Of a stretch of DNA of 64,000 bases, positions 17,444 to 25,645 are shown piece by piece. The DNA is from Bacillus sp. AFS041924. GTDB taxonomy: Bacteria; Bacillota; Bacilli; Bacillales; Bacillaceae_G. Where the stretch lies: positions 1 to 64,000 of the forward strand of contig NZ_NULG01000057.1 of NCBI RefSeq assembly GCF_002577195.1, in the 5' to 3' direction. The translations under genes and the position numbers were made by a program. Within the stretch, counting starts at the first letter, position 1; every line of letters begins with the position of its first letter. The notes beneath the pieces were generated by a model, which did no database searches, was not told where the DNA came from, and saw nothing but the letters and a program-made list of their open reading frames with translations.

Positions 17444-17749
17444 TTTATCCCTCCAATCTATAAGATAAAGAGTGTTATTGCTTGATTTTTTCCCAAAAAA
17501 TATAAATGGTCATCACTTTTTTCTCAAGTCTTAGTTGCATTCCTAACGAAGCTTAACGGAAGTATCAAAATTGAGGACTCATTAAACAACTTGTAATTAT
17601 TAAGCATGGTTTTAACTTATACTTATCTAAAAAATACTACCGCATTTAAGACACTACCTAAAATAAGTTATTTTACATTTTATTGGAAAGTAACTACTTT
17701 TCAGTTTATTTTACGGTAATTAAAATTTTCCCCTTGAGAATCAACAAAC
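17444..17749. other. Intergenic, nothing identified
   Basis: About 300 A+T-rich bases with no plausible frame, hairpin or recognised site. Confidence 0.6.
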
Positions 17750-18310
17750 TTATTCACAGGTTCTACTAGATTGAAGAGCATACTGGAAAGAGGAAAAACT
17801 ACTTATTAATTGATTTAATTCATTTTTAGCTTTCTCCAAAATTACTTCATCTTTATAAATCGAAAATCTTGAAATATATCGATCTAATTTATCGTTTAGT
17901 TCGATAATATTCTCTTTCGCATTTAAACAAGTTAAATCTTTTGCCAAAGCTTCACTTAATGAGTGTATACTAGGAATATCTATTTCTTTTTGGATAGAAA
18001 CAATAGCTGGTGTATAATCCATTCTGTATGATTGACCTGGTATTTGCTGCCAAAATTCTTCCCATTCATTAAGTAATCCTGCCATATAAAGAATCAACTT
18101 TAAATATCCACATAACCATGCAGTACAGCTAGTGTTTCTATTTTTACAACCTTTTCCATCTTCTAAGTCATTGCAATACATACAACAAGACCCACCATTT
18201 TCAATACAAACATTACAGATGACTGAAATACCAACGCCCTTTAAATACAGATGTCCAAAGTGTATCAGTTCTTCCCTTGTCATGAAACGTTTTTTTTCAG
18301 AAGAATTCAT
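17750..18310 (-). CDS. Cysteine-rich protein of unknown function
   Basis: 186 residues from the ATG at 18310, with AAAGGA upstream; a GTG one codon earlier is less well placed. The first third carries nine cysteines in a dense pattern: C-N-V-C, then 'CCMYCNDLEDGKGC', then 'CTAWLCGYLK'. This could bind a zinc ion or an Fe-S cluster. The remainder is helical, with 'EEFWQQIPGQSYRMDY' and a coiled-coil-like C-terminus. I do not recognise a named family. The gene stands alone. Confidence 0.8.
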   Translation of the reverse strand: MNSSEKKRFMTREELIHFGHLYLKGVGISVICNVCIENGGSCCMYCNDLEDGKGCKNRNTSCTAWLCGYLKLILYMAGLLNEWEEFWQQIPGQSYRMDYTPAIVSIQKEIDIPSIHSLSEALAKDLTCLNAKENIIELNDKLDRYISRFSIYKDEVILEKAKNELNQLISSFSSFQYALQSSRTCE

Positions 18311-18380
18311 CACTTTTAATCCTTTCTTTTTTACTAAAAGAGAGTGTTTTGCACTTTAAAAACAGTTGAAATCTTTAAAA

Positions 18381-18655
18381 CTAATCCCCATTGAATTGAT
18401 CGATCATTGAGAGTGTATCGAACAAATACTGATTAAACATTTAACGATTAAATTATTCGATATTCAATAGGTCTTAAATGAAATAGATAACATTGTTACC
18501 TTCTTTAATGTCAGAAACAATGCTTTTACTCGTAATATTACAAGTTGTTGAGATCCCGTAGATCATCCATTTATCAGCCTCAAGGTACGTATCAATTAGA
18601 TGAAATTATCGTGTTATTCAAGTGTAAAGATCCTGTTGTCTATTTTTCAAACACA
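18381..18655 (-). pseudogene. Decayed ArsR-family regulator
   Basis: In three frames this stretch matches the intact ArsR at 19083-19409: 'STGSQQLVILR' against 'GSAVSQQLSILR', 'SIVSDIKEGNNVIYF' against 'NIVNGRKEGNKVTYS', and 'FNQYLFDTLSMIDQFNGD' against 'FNNHLVDTINMLDKFNED'. Stops and frameshifts separate the pieces and the N-terminal third is barely readable. It is a dead paralogue, left from duplication of the regulator or of a larger sulP-arsR unit. Confidence 0.75.
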
Positions 18656-18672
18656 CTTATTCCACTTTGAAA

Positions 18673-18873
18673 TTACGTTTGTTCGTCTTCCTGCTCATCT
18701 CTTTTTGCTTGTAAATAAAATTCTACCAATGTGTCAAAACCTTTGCGAAAATACGGGTCTCGATAGAATTTGTTGACAAATCCTTCTTCCGATAAACCAT
18801 TCATCTCTTTTACTATTTCTTTTACGCTTTCTGCTGCTCCTTTTTGAATTTCATATTTTAATTTCAAATGCAT
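18673..18873 (-). CDS. 66-residue acidic/helical protein
   Basis: I chose the ATG at 18873 because GGAGAG lies seven bases ahead; the earlier ATG (18888) lacks such a site. The product is helical and charged ('GAAESVKEIVKEMNG', 'FYRDPYFRKGFDTLVEFYL') with a very acidic end 'KRDEQEDEQ'. It sits between a dead and a live ArsR gene on the same strand. The family is not recognised. Confidence 0.6.
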   Translation of the reverse strand: MHLKLKYEIQKGAAESVKEIVKEMNGLSEEGFVNKFYRDPYFRKGFDTLVEFYLQAKRDEQEDEQT

Positions 18874-19082
18874 ACGTCCACTCTCCATTACTCTTGTTAT
18901 TCATCTAGCATCTTTTACGAGTTAACACGCATATTAACCACTGTCCTAATCCTGAATAACTTTCGCATTTATTAAACAAGTAGTATTATCGTAATCCGAC
19001 GCTCTACTTCATCGCCTACATCTTTATACCCAACATTATCTATGTTTATAAGAGCCAATAATAAAAATTTTTTCAAACGTTT

Positions 19083-19409
19083 TTAATCTTCATTAAATTT
19101 ATCTAACATATTGATCGTATCAACTAAGTGATTATTAAAAATTTGACGGGCAACTAACAATAACTCAGAAATCACTGGATCTCTAAGGGAATATGTAACT
19201 TTATTCCCTTCCTTCCTACCATTTACAATGTTTTTATTTCGTAATATTGATAGTTGTTGAGATACTGCAGACCCTTCACTACCAATTATACTTTGGATCT
19301 CATTTACATTTCTTTCACCCTCACTCAAAATTTCAAGAATTTGAATTCGAAGTGGATGACCTAGTGCTTTAAAAAAATCTGCTTTAAATTGTTGTAGTTC
19401 TAAATTCAA
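19083..19409 (-). CDS. ArsR-family transcriptional regulator
   Basis: 108 residues from a TTG start set by GGAGGAG. Winged helix: 'KADFFKALGHPLRIQILEIL' opening, recognition helix region 'GSAVSQQLSILRNKNIV' and wing 'GRKEGNKVTYSLRD'. There is no CxC metal-sensing pair in the recognition-helix region and no cysteine at all, so it does not look like a classical arsenic or cadmium sensor of the ArsR/CadC type. It follows the SulP gene by 104 bases on the same strand and probably represses that transport gene. Confidence 0.9.
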   Translation of the reverse strand: MNLELQQFKADFFKALGHPLRIQILEILSEGERNVNEIQSIIGSEGSAVSQQLSILRNKNIVNGRKEGNKVTYSLRDPVISELLLVARQIFNNHLVDTINMLDKFNED

Positions 19410-19513
19410 TTATGCTCCTCCAAACTATCTACATGATCAAAGATCCTAATTCCAATCTATTTATTATCTTAACTATACCTATTCAGAGTGTTATTTTATA
19501 CTCTTTAAAATAA

Positions 19514-21289
19514 TTACTCAATAGAGTCTAATATCTTAAGATCTATTTCTCCGTTTTTTTGATCCTTATTATCTAAAAGTTTTGGTTTGGATAAGATCGA
19601 ACATTCTAAAAATGCAAAGTGCTTGCAACCTAGACACTTATTATAATTAATATTTAATAGTGCGTATGAAATGGCCTCACCTGAATGTTCAAAAATATTT
19701 TGTTTACCAATCACATCATACAGTTTGGTACGAATTAGTAAATCTTTTGCTTGGGAGTGAAGACCTGTAAGTAACACAAAACTGTTATTTTCTCTATGAA
19801 AATTAACGATACTTGCTAACTTAGCTTCACCTGTTGTATCGATAAAAGGAACCTTTCCAAATCTAAGAATTATGAACTTTGGTTTATTATCTGATAACTT
19901 CAACATAGATTGTTCAAATAGATTGGCAGTTCCAAAAAATATTGGACCTTCAATTGTATAAATGCTGATTTGAGGACAATCGTGATCATCATTAACCGTA
20001 TTTGGCATCAATTTTTGATTCTGACGGGAACGATCGGGTAATACCTTTCTAACGATATGAAGTTCGGACATTCTTTTAACAAATAAAATAACTGCAACGA
20101 TTAAGCCGACCTCAACAGCCGTTGTTAAATTTAGAAAAACTGTCAGTAAAAAAGTTAAGCATAAAATGATTGTGTCACTAGATTTAGTTTTAAAAATATG
20201 AATAAACTCTTTTCTTTCACTCATATTCCATGCTACAAACATTAATATTGGGGCCATACTAGCTAAAGGTATTTGTGATGCAAACGGTGCAAGCGCTAAT
20301 AAAATAATCAGGACAATAATGCCATGGATAATTCCAGAGATGGGTGAAACAGCGCCACTCTTTATATTCGTTGCAGTCCTAGCAATTGCTCCTGTGGCGG
20401 GTATTCCTCCGAAAAAAGGAATAACCATATTAGCGATCCCCTGTCCTATTAATTCCTTATTACTATTATGCCTACTACTTGACATACCATCTGCGACTAC
20501 TGCTGATAATAGTGATTCAATCCCACCAAGCATTGCAATGACAAACGCAGGACCAATTAGTGTATGAATTTTTTCCAAACTCAGATTAAGAAAATGAAAT
20601 GCTGGAATACTACTCGGAATAGCCCCAAATGTGGAATTAATTGTTGGAACTTCCCCTTTAAAAAAAATGTAAGCGATTATACTAGAAAAAATAAGACCAA
20701 TTAATGATCCAGGCAACTTTGGATATAGTTTAGTAACTGTAATAACGGAAATAAAACATATTATAGAAGTTATTAAACTATAAGGATTAATTGTTGTAAT
20801 ATGTAATCCTATTTCTCTCATATTTGAAATGAAATCTTCATGCGTAGTTATATTTTGAAGTCCTAAAAAATTAACAATTTGTCCAGTAAAGATAATAACT
20901 GCTATCCCTGCAGTAAAACCTATCGTAACTGGTCGAGGTATAAATTGAATTAGGAAACCCATTTTAAAAATTCCCATTAAAGTAAGAATAACACCAGCTA
21001 AAAAACCTGCAATAAGTAAGTTTTCATATCCGTAATGAATTACAATTGATAATAGTATAGGTATAAATGCGCCTGTAGGACCCCCTATTTGAAACTTAGA
21101 TCCTCCAAAAATAGATATTAATATTCCACCAATAATTGTTGTATAAATTCCGTATTCAGGTTTCACCCCTGAACTAATCGCAAAAGCCATACCAAGAGGG
21201 ATTGCAATAATTCCCACAATTATTCCAGAAATTAGATCCTTTCTAAAAAACTCTAAATTATACTGTTCAAATCTCCCTCGCCAACTCAA
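19514..21289 (-). CDS. SulP-family transporter with STAS domain and Cys tail
   Basis: About 591 residues from the TTG at 21289, chosen because AGAAGGTG lies about eight bases upstream; longer frames upstream carry no such site. The SulP core begins 'RKDLISGIIVGIIAIPLGMAF' and includes 'IGGPTGAFIPI', 'LLSAVVADGMSSSRHNSNKE' and 'GIANMVIPFFGGIPATGAIA'. A STAS domain (about residues 450-550) holds 'ILRFGKVPFIDTTGEAKL'. After it comes an unusual tail with 'CLGCKHFAFLEC', possibly a metal or redox site. The following arsR gene suggests control by that regulator. The substrate anion is unknown. Confidence 0.9.
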   Translation of the reverse strand: MSWRGRFEQYNLEFFRKDLISGIIVGIIAIPLGMAFAISSGVKPEYGIYTTIIGGILISIFGGSKFQIGGPTGAFIPILLSIVIHYGYENLLIAGFLAGVILTLMGIFKMGFLIQFIPRPVTIGFTAGIAVIIFTGQIVNFLGLQNITTHEDFISNMREIGLHITTINPYSLITSIICFISVITVTKLYPKLPGSLIGLIFSSIIAYIFFKGEVPTINSTFGAIPSSIPAFHFLNLSLEKIHTLIGPAFVIAMLGGIESLLSAVVADGMSSSRHNSNKELIGQGIANMVIPFFGGIPATGAIARTATNIKSGAVSPISGIIHGIIVLIILLALAPFASQIPLASMAPILMFVAWNMSERKEFIHIFKTKSSDTIILCLTFLLTVFLNLTTAVEVGLIVAVILFVKRMSELHIVRKVLPDRSRQNQKLMPNTVNDDHDCPQISIYTIEGPIFFGTANLFEQSMLKLSDNKPKFIILRFGKVPFIDTTGEAKLASIVNFHRENNSFVLLTGLHSQAKDLLIRTKLYDVIGKQNIFEHSGEAISYALLNINYNKCLGCKHFAFLECSILSKPKLLDNKDQKNGEIDLKILDSIE

Positions 21290-21316
21290 ATTATTACACC
21301 TTCTCGTATATTTGAT

Positions 21317-21334
21317 TATTTGAATATACAAATA
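21317..21334. promoter_or_regulatory. ArsR-type operator upstream of sulP-arsR
   Basis: TATTTG-AATATA-CAAATA, a perfect 6-6-6 inverted repeat, lies 28 bases ahead of the sulP start. ArsR/SmtB proteins of Firmicutes bind A+T-rich inverted repeats of this kind. Assignment to the ArsR encoded downstream is inferred. Confidence 0.5.
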
Positions 21335-21462
21335 TTTATTATTATCATAATAACAGATTACTTCCCCGTCAAACAAAATCTTACAATTTGACTTGTAACT
21401 ATTTACCAAAAGATTTTTACTACTTTCAATAATGTCTCTTGCATATAACTATTCATCAAATA

Positions 21463-21492
21463 AAAAAAGAACCTCGCTGAAAGGTTCTTTTG
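21463..21492 (-). terminator. Intrinsic terminator of phnA-like gene
   Basis: AAAAGAACCT pairs with AGGTTCTTTT around CGCTGAA; the minus strand continues TTTATTTG. It lies 28 bases past the stop of the gene at 21520. Confidence 0.8.
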
Positions 21493-21519
21493 AAAAAGTG
21501 ATGTATAGTATAAAAACAT

Positions 21520-21858
21520 CTATATTTTTTTTACAAATTCAGATTTTAATTTCATTGCTCCAAATCCTTCAATTTTGCAATCGATATCATGATCTCCATC
21601 AACCAAGCGGATACTTTTTACTTTTGTACCAATTTTAACCACGAGAGAAGATCCTTTTACTTTAAGATCTTTGATGACAGTCACTGAATCACCATCATTT
21701 AAAATATTTCCATTAGCATCTTTTACAACTTTCTTATCATCCTTTTCAGTTTCAATATCCAGTGTCCATTCATGCCCACATTCAGGGCATACAAATAGAT
21801 TCTCATCATGATATGTATATTCTGAGTTGCATTTTGGACAATTTGGTAGTTCGACCAT
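21520..21858 (-). CDS. PhnA/YjdM-like zinc-ribbon protein
   Basis: 112 residues. The N-terminal zinc ribbon '[20 protein letters not shown]' continues to 'PECGHEW', giving two CxxC pairs. The C-terminal half ('[20 protein letters not shown]', '[19 protein letters not shown]'-like) is the PhnA SH3-like domain. The name alkylphosphonate utilisation protein is historical, and the protein is not needed for C-P lyase in E. coli. AAGGAGG precedes the ATG. No phosphonate genes are nearby. Confidence 0.9.
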   Translation of the reverse strand: MVELPNCPKCNSEYTYHDENLFVCPECGHEWTLDIETEKDDKKVVKDANGNILNDGDSVTVIKDLKVKGSSLVVKIGTKVKSIRLVDGDHDIDCKIEGFGAMKLKSEFVKKI

Positions 21859-22002
21859 TTTTTTATCCTCCTTAAAATTGCTTTTTTAATCAATGTTTTT
21901 ATTTGGAAAAGAATACTTCCATTCAAAAATTTCAAAGGAAATTCTTCACCCACCTATACTGCCATAGTTTAATCATCCTGACAACTTATATTTATGTAAA
22001 TT

Positions 22003-22030
22003 TGAATATTTGAATATACATATTTAAATT
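22003..22030. promoter_or_regulatory. Second copy of the ArsR-like motif
   Basis: TTGAATATTTGAATATACATATTTAAA-like sequence shares ATTTGAATATACA with the site at 21317 and is partly palindromic (ATATTTGAATAT / ATATTTAAAT). It lies about 150 bases upstream of the phnA-like gene, whose start it may regulate. Confidence 0.35.
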
Positions 22031-22214
22031 TGAAAGATTAACAATATTAAATTGCTTAATGTACCTAATTCGTTTTTTGCAAATAATGTCATAATTGAAT
22101 GACACAATTTAATTTTTTCAATATAATCATCTGGAAACTCAATAAATCCCCGAAAATTCAACTCTCTGCTTTAACACTATTTGAGATAAGGTTCACGTAG
22201 TTATTTAAGCGGCA

Positions 22215-22252
22215 AAAAAAATGACAGGAGACCTTAATCCTGTCATTTTTTT
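22215..22252 (-). terminator. Strong hairpin terminator
   Basis: AAAAAAATGACAGGA pairs with TCCTGTCATTTTTTT over a short loop. It works in either direction; the only gene it could serve on the minus strand is the 18-codon frame just upstream. Confidence 0.8.
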
Positions 22253-22287
22253 GTATTATTTACTTCTTCAAGACTCTTTCCCTTTCC

Positions 22288-22344
22288 TTAGTTACTAATA
22301 TAGTATCGAGATGAAGCTAAAACCACTTGAATCTTATCGGGCAT
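22288..22344 (-). CDS. Possible 18-residue peptide with own terminator
   Basis: AAGGAG stands six bases before an ATG that opens an 18-codon frame (MPDKIQVVLASSRYYISN). A strong terminator begins 36 bases after its stop. The combination suggests a tiny transcription unit, either a micropeptide or the truncated head of a lost gene. Confidence 0.35.
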   Translation of the reverse strand: MPDKIQVVLASSRYYISN

Positions 22345-22471
22345 AAAACTCTCCTTACTTATTGTAAAATATTTTACTGCTTGACAAGCTACTTCATGAT
22401 TTAATTGTTAATGGCCTATAAGTATAATTGATATTATCAATAATATGATATTAGAAATAGGAGGGATTGAA

Positions 22472-22588
22472 ATGCCGTTATCTACCATCAATTTATACTA
22501 TTGGAAGCCATTTTCAACTTCACCACCACCACCGTTTACTTCAGCTGTTGAATCAACAATGAATGTGCTTATATTAAAAACAGATTAA
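22472..22588 (+). CDS. 38-residue proline-rich leader peptide candidate
   Basis: AGGAGGG lies six bases before the ATG. The peptide begins MPLSTINLYYWKP, contains 'SPPPPFTS' and ends 'LILKTD'. It lies 46 bases upstream of the EamA transporter gene on the same strand, with a strong hairpin between them. Runs of three or more prolines stall ribosomes unless EF-P acts, so a regulatory leader (translation attenuation) is a reasonable inference. It could equally be an independent small protein. Confidence 0.55.
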   Translation: MPLSTINLYYWKPFSTSPPPPFTSAVESTMNVLILKTD

Positions 22589-22621
22589 GAATCTGCGAAA
22601 TATAAGCTGTTTCGCAGATTC
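22589..22621 (+). promoter_or_regulatory. Hairpin between leader peptide and EamA gene
   Basis: GAATCTGCGAAA (22589-22600) pairs perfectly with TTTCGCAGATTC (22610-22621). It begins directly after the stop codon of the small peptide and ends one base before the GAAGGAG of the transporter gene. No T-run follows, so it is not an ordinary terminator. Confidence 0.65.
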
Positions 22622-22634
22622 GAAGGAGTAGACG

Positions 22635-23522
22635 ATGAAATCTAAAATTCAATTCTTACTATCAATGGTGATTTTTGGTACGATTGGCGTATTTGTGAGA
22701 TCCATTGATTTAACTTCGAGTGAAATAGCTTTATTACGTGGTTTAATTGGAAGTTTATTTTTAACTACAGTCTTATTAATTAGAAAGAAAAAAATATTAT
22801 GGGCTTCAGTAAGAGTTAATGCTTTACTTTTATTACTTTCAAGTATTACTTTAGGTGGAAACTGGATTTTCCTTTTTCAAGCATACAAATATACGACCAT
22901 CTCTAACGCAGCACTAAGCTATTATTTCGCACCTGTCTTTGTTCTAATTTTTTCACCTTTATTATTGAAGGAAAAATTATCAACAAAGAAATTAATCTGC
23001 ATTGGTGTTGCCATGTTAGGAATGATCTTAATTGTCGGAAGTGGCGGGTTAAGTACATCTGGTTTAAAGGATTTAATTGGGATTGGTTTTGGATTAATGG
23101 CAGCAGTGTTCTATGCTTCTCTAATGCTATTAAACAAGTTCATTAAAAACATGGACGGTTTGGAAACTACACTCATCCAGCTTGCAACTGCAACATTCCT
23201 TCTCATGCCCTATGTGTTCTTTACAGAAGGAATCGGTATTTTAGAAGTATCAGACTCTTCAATTCTATTAATATTTATCTTGGGAATCGTACACACGGGT
23301 ATTGGTTTCTTACTATTCTTTTTAGGTATGCAGAAATTAAATGGACAAAGCATTGCAACATTAAGTTATCTAGATCCAATCACATCATTACTAATTTCTG
23401 CTGTTATCTTACAAGAACAAATGACAATTGTTCAAATGATAGGTGGGACTTTGCTATTAGGTTCCACTTTTGTAAGTGAAAAGCAATCTTTCAGATCATC
23501 GAAGCCGGTAATAAACAGATAA
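22635..23522 (+). CDS. EamA/DMT-family transporter
   Basis: 295 residues with ten predicted membrane helices in two EamA repeats. The first repeat holds 'FGTIGVFVRSIDLTSSEIAL' and 'YYFAPVFVLIFSPLLLKE'; the second holds 'YASLMLLNKFIKNM' and 'LSYLDPITSLLISAVILQEQ'. Members export amino acids, nucleosides, drugs or other metabolites; the substrate cannot be told. GAAGGAG lies before the ATG. The upstream proline-rich peptide and hairpin hint at post-initiation control. A terminator follows. Confidence 0.9.
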   Translation: MKSKIQFLLSMVIFGTIGVFVRSIDLTSSEIALLRGLIGSLFLTTVLLIRKKKILWASVRVNALLLLLSSITLGGNWIFLFQAYKYTTISNAALSYYFAPVFVLIFSPLLLKEKLSTKKLICIGVAMLGMILIVGSGGLSTSGLKDLIGIGFGLMAAVFYASLMLLNKFIKNMDGLETTLIQLATATFLLMPYVFFTEGIGILEVSDSSILLIFILGIVHTGIGFLLFFLGMQKLNGQSIATLSYLDPITSLLISAVILQEQMTIVQMIGGTLLLGSTFVSEKQSFRSSKPVINR

Positions 23523-23528
23523 AATCAA

Positions 23529-23568
23529 ATAAACAGTGGGAAGCTTTTCGATTCCCACTGTTTTGTAT
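23529..23568 (+). terminator. Intrinsic terminator after EamA gene
   Basis: AAACAGTGGGAA pairs with TTCCCACTGTTT over a 9-base loop, followed by TGTATTTT. Confidence 0.85.
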
Positions 23569-23574
23569 TTTAGT

Positions 23575-24294
23575 TTATGAGTTTCTGTACTTAGCAAACA
23601 TAATTTCATCATAATATTTGTCAAGGTGAGGCAATTTCAATTCTTTGGCAACCCTTATTTCCTCTTCCTTATCATATTCTACCCTAACAAATTGGATCGA
23701 ATTAGCCTTGTTTGTACCATCAAGGATCGCATATGATGCTGAAGTTAAATCAAGTGAGTTTCCGACACTTCCAACATTACATAGAATTCCATTTTTAAAG
23801 GTTTCTAAAAAGGTAGTATGTATATCCCCATAAAAGACGATATCAGGAGATTTATGGTTATCATTAGAATTTGTCATTTCGCTGTTCTCAAACATACTTA
23901 ATCGCTTTTCAATTGGGTGAAAAGGCAAGATTCGCTCAAATTCACTTCTTGGTGAAGCATGAAAAAATCTGATTAATTGTCCATTTAATTCAAGATCTAT
24001 GCTATATGGTAACGAGGAAAGAAATTCATAGTCTTTTTCAGTTAATCGATCTTTAAACCATTGAATAAAATCATTATCAGATGGTGATTGAATAAAGACA
24101 TCCCAATTGCCACGAACTACTTGTTCACAATTTTTTTGAATGAGCTCTATACACTCTGAGCCTTGAGGTCCTTTACCAATTAGATCGCCTAAGCAAAAAA
24201 TCCTTTCGATTTGTCTTGAGCGAATGTCTTCTATAACAGCTTCTAATGCCGTTTTATTTCCATGGATATCCGAAATAATTGCAATTTTTGTCAC
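23575..24294 (-). CDS. Calcineurin-like metallophosphoesterase
   Basis: 239 residues from a GTG start with GGAGGA upstream. Motifs in order: 'IISDIHGN', 'CLGDLIGKGP', 'VRGNWD' (the usual GNHD replaced by GNWD), and 'FYGDIHT', so the metal-binding Asp/His/Asn set is mostly intact with a Trp in place of the catalytic His of GNHD. This variant is common in the YfcE/PrpE-like group of protein or nucleotide phosphatases. It is followed 45 bases away on the same strand by no gene, and preceded by a GNAT gene, possibly co-transcribed. Confidence 0.88.
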   Translation of the reverse strand: MTKIAIISDIHGNKTALEAVIEDIRSRQIERIFCLGDLIGKGPQGSECIELIQKNCEQVVRGNWDVFIQSPSDNDFIQWFKDRLTEKDYEFLSSLPYSIDLELNGQLIRFFHASPRSEFERILPFHPIEKRLSMFENSEMTNSNDNHKSPDIVFYGDIHTTFLETFKNGILCNVGSVGNSLDLTSASYAILDGTNKANSIQFVRVEYDKEEEIRVAKELKLPHLDKYYDEIMFAKYRNS

Positions 24295-24338
24295 GTTTCT
24301 TCCTCCTTTTCATTTTGTCTTTTAATGCAGATTCGACG

Positions 24339-24794
24339 CTATCGATGTCCATTTTTTCGTGCCTGCTTATACCCATAATACACACATGTACCGTTTGTAG
24401 ATATATCTTTTACTTCAAAACCACATTTTCTATAGAAATCGAAATTGTTAGTAGATGTATGTGCAAACCAATCACCATGTGGGAGTTTTTGAACACATAG
24501 TTCAACTAGTTTTTTGCCGATCCCTTTACCGCGATATTCTGTGTTAACGATCAAATCTAAGATGTTAGCATACATAATTTTATCTGAAATTACTCTTACC
24601 ATTGCAATTATTTTGTTGTGATCCCAAACAGTAAATGCCCAAGTTGAGTTTTCAAAAATTAAGGTAAACTTTTCCCGCTGCCAGCTTGGAGTATTACTAA
24701 CCCACCCTGCATCCTCAAAAAGGGCTTCAATGTCATCTACTGGTATTCCTTTAGTACTTTCCCTAATCACTAATCCATTGAAATATTGATACAT
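24339..24794 (-). CDS. GNAT-family acetyltransferase
   Basis: 151 residues. The acetyl-CoA-binding motif A 'NTEYRGKGIGKKLVELC' is clear, and 'FYRKCGFEVKD' follows as the usual motif B. The N-terminal 'LFEDAGWVSN' resembles small-molecule N-acetyltransferases of Bacillus. The substrate is unknown. AAAGGGGG precedes the ATG. It lies 44 bases before the metallophosphoesterase gene, likely in one transcript. Confidence 0.88.
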   Translation of the reverse strand: MYQYFNGLVIRESTKGIPVDDIEALFEDAGWVSNTPSWQREKFTLIFENSTWAFTVWDHNKIIAMVRVISDKIMYANILDLIVNTEYRGKGIGKKLVELCVQKLPHGDWFAHTSTNNFDFYRKCGFEVKDISTNGTCVYYGYKQARKNGHR

Positions 24795-25382
24795 ACTTAA
24801 GCCCCCTTTAATAATACTTTTTATATACTACGATTAGAAAGCTTTTACCTTTAAATTCTATTAAATTAGTAAAATTGGGTAATAGTTTCTATTACTTTCT
24901 TTGATGCCCTGAATATTGTCTTTCTATTTGATAATATTGCTTACTCATAGGGGCTTCATGAGTTAATTAAATGTCATTTTCTTGATTTTTCCTTACTCAT
25001 ATGGGCTTCATAAAATAAGTTTGTAATTTTGCATAAAAAAAAAGAACAAAGAATCGTCCATTAAGGTCAAAAATTAAAGATATAATGTTTTTTCGTACTG
25101 GCAAATAGTAACCTACATTTCAATATAAATGTATTCAAAAACTATTTTAAGTAAAACAGTACTCTCATATTATTTTAGCATTTAATTTTAAAAAAGCTTG
25201 AATCTTGGACATGCGATGTAATCCTTAACATAATTGGGATAATTTTGGGTTGGTTTATTTCGAAAGTATATTCTTCTTGGTATATAAAACAACTCATACG
25301 TGCCAGTAAATCCTTGTGATATTTACCTGAGGTCAACAACAGCTATAAATTCATTTTTTAATAAGATCATCTAGCTATATGT
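24795..25382. other. A+T-rich gap
   Basis: About 590 bases with no acceptable frame. It contains the direct repeat at 24941-25017, listed separately. No other structure was found. Confidence 0.55.
24941..25017. repeat. Direct repeat with CTTACTCATA-GGGCTTCAT units
   Basis: CTTACTCATAGGGGCTTCATGA and CTTACTCATATGGGCTTCATAA are two copies about 52 bases apart. The 'TTCATGAGTTA' part recurs in the repeat at 9806-9860. Probably a dispersed non-coding element. Confidence 0.5.
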
Positions 25383-25422
25383 AATAGAAGTAGATTTAAT
25401 TTTCATCTACTTCTATTTTTAT
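25383..25422 (+). terminator. Orphan hairpin terminator
   Basis: AATAGAAGTAGAT pairs with ATCTACTTCTATT followed by TTTATT. No plus-strand gene lies upstream; the minus strand (after the DUF2642 gene, 200 bases away) lacks a strong T-run. Confidence 0.65.
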
Positions 25423-25582
25423 TAGCTTTCTCATTTAACTGATTCTTGTTTTTCACTCCTAACTTATTAAACTTATTTAGTCATTAAAGATGTAACATAT
25501 CAATTTTTGAAATATATCCACATCATTTGTGATTAGGAAAACTGGAAGGAACATCAGAGTAATTAATGGTAGGAGATTGGCA

Positions 25583-25645
25583 ATGAAAAGGAAGATAAAT
25601 AATCTTTTTACGAAATTCATTGCTATGGTATGTGATAAGATTTAA
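25583..25645 (+). CDS. Possible 20-residue basic peptide
   Basis: GGAGA seven bases before an ATG opens a 20-codon frame (MKRKINNLFTKFIAMVCDKI), a basic start and an amphipathic helix. Its end overlaps the 3' end of the convergent DUF2642 gene by 23 bases. Weak evidence; no family known. Confidence 0.3.
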   Translation: MKRKINNLFTKFIAMVCDKI

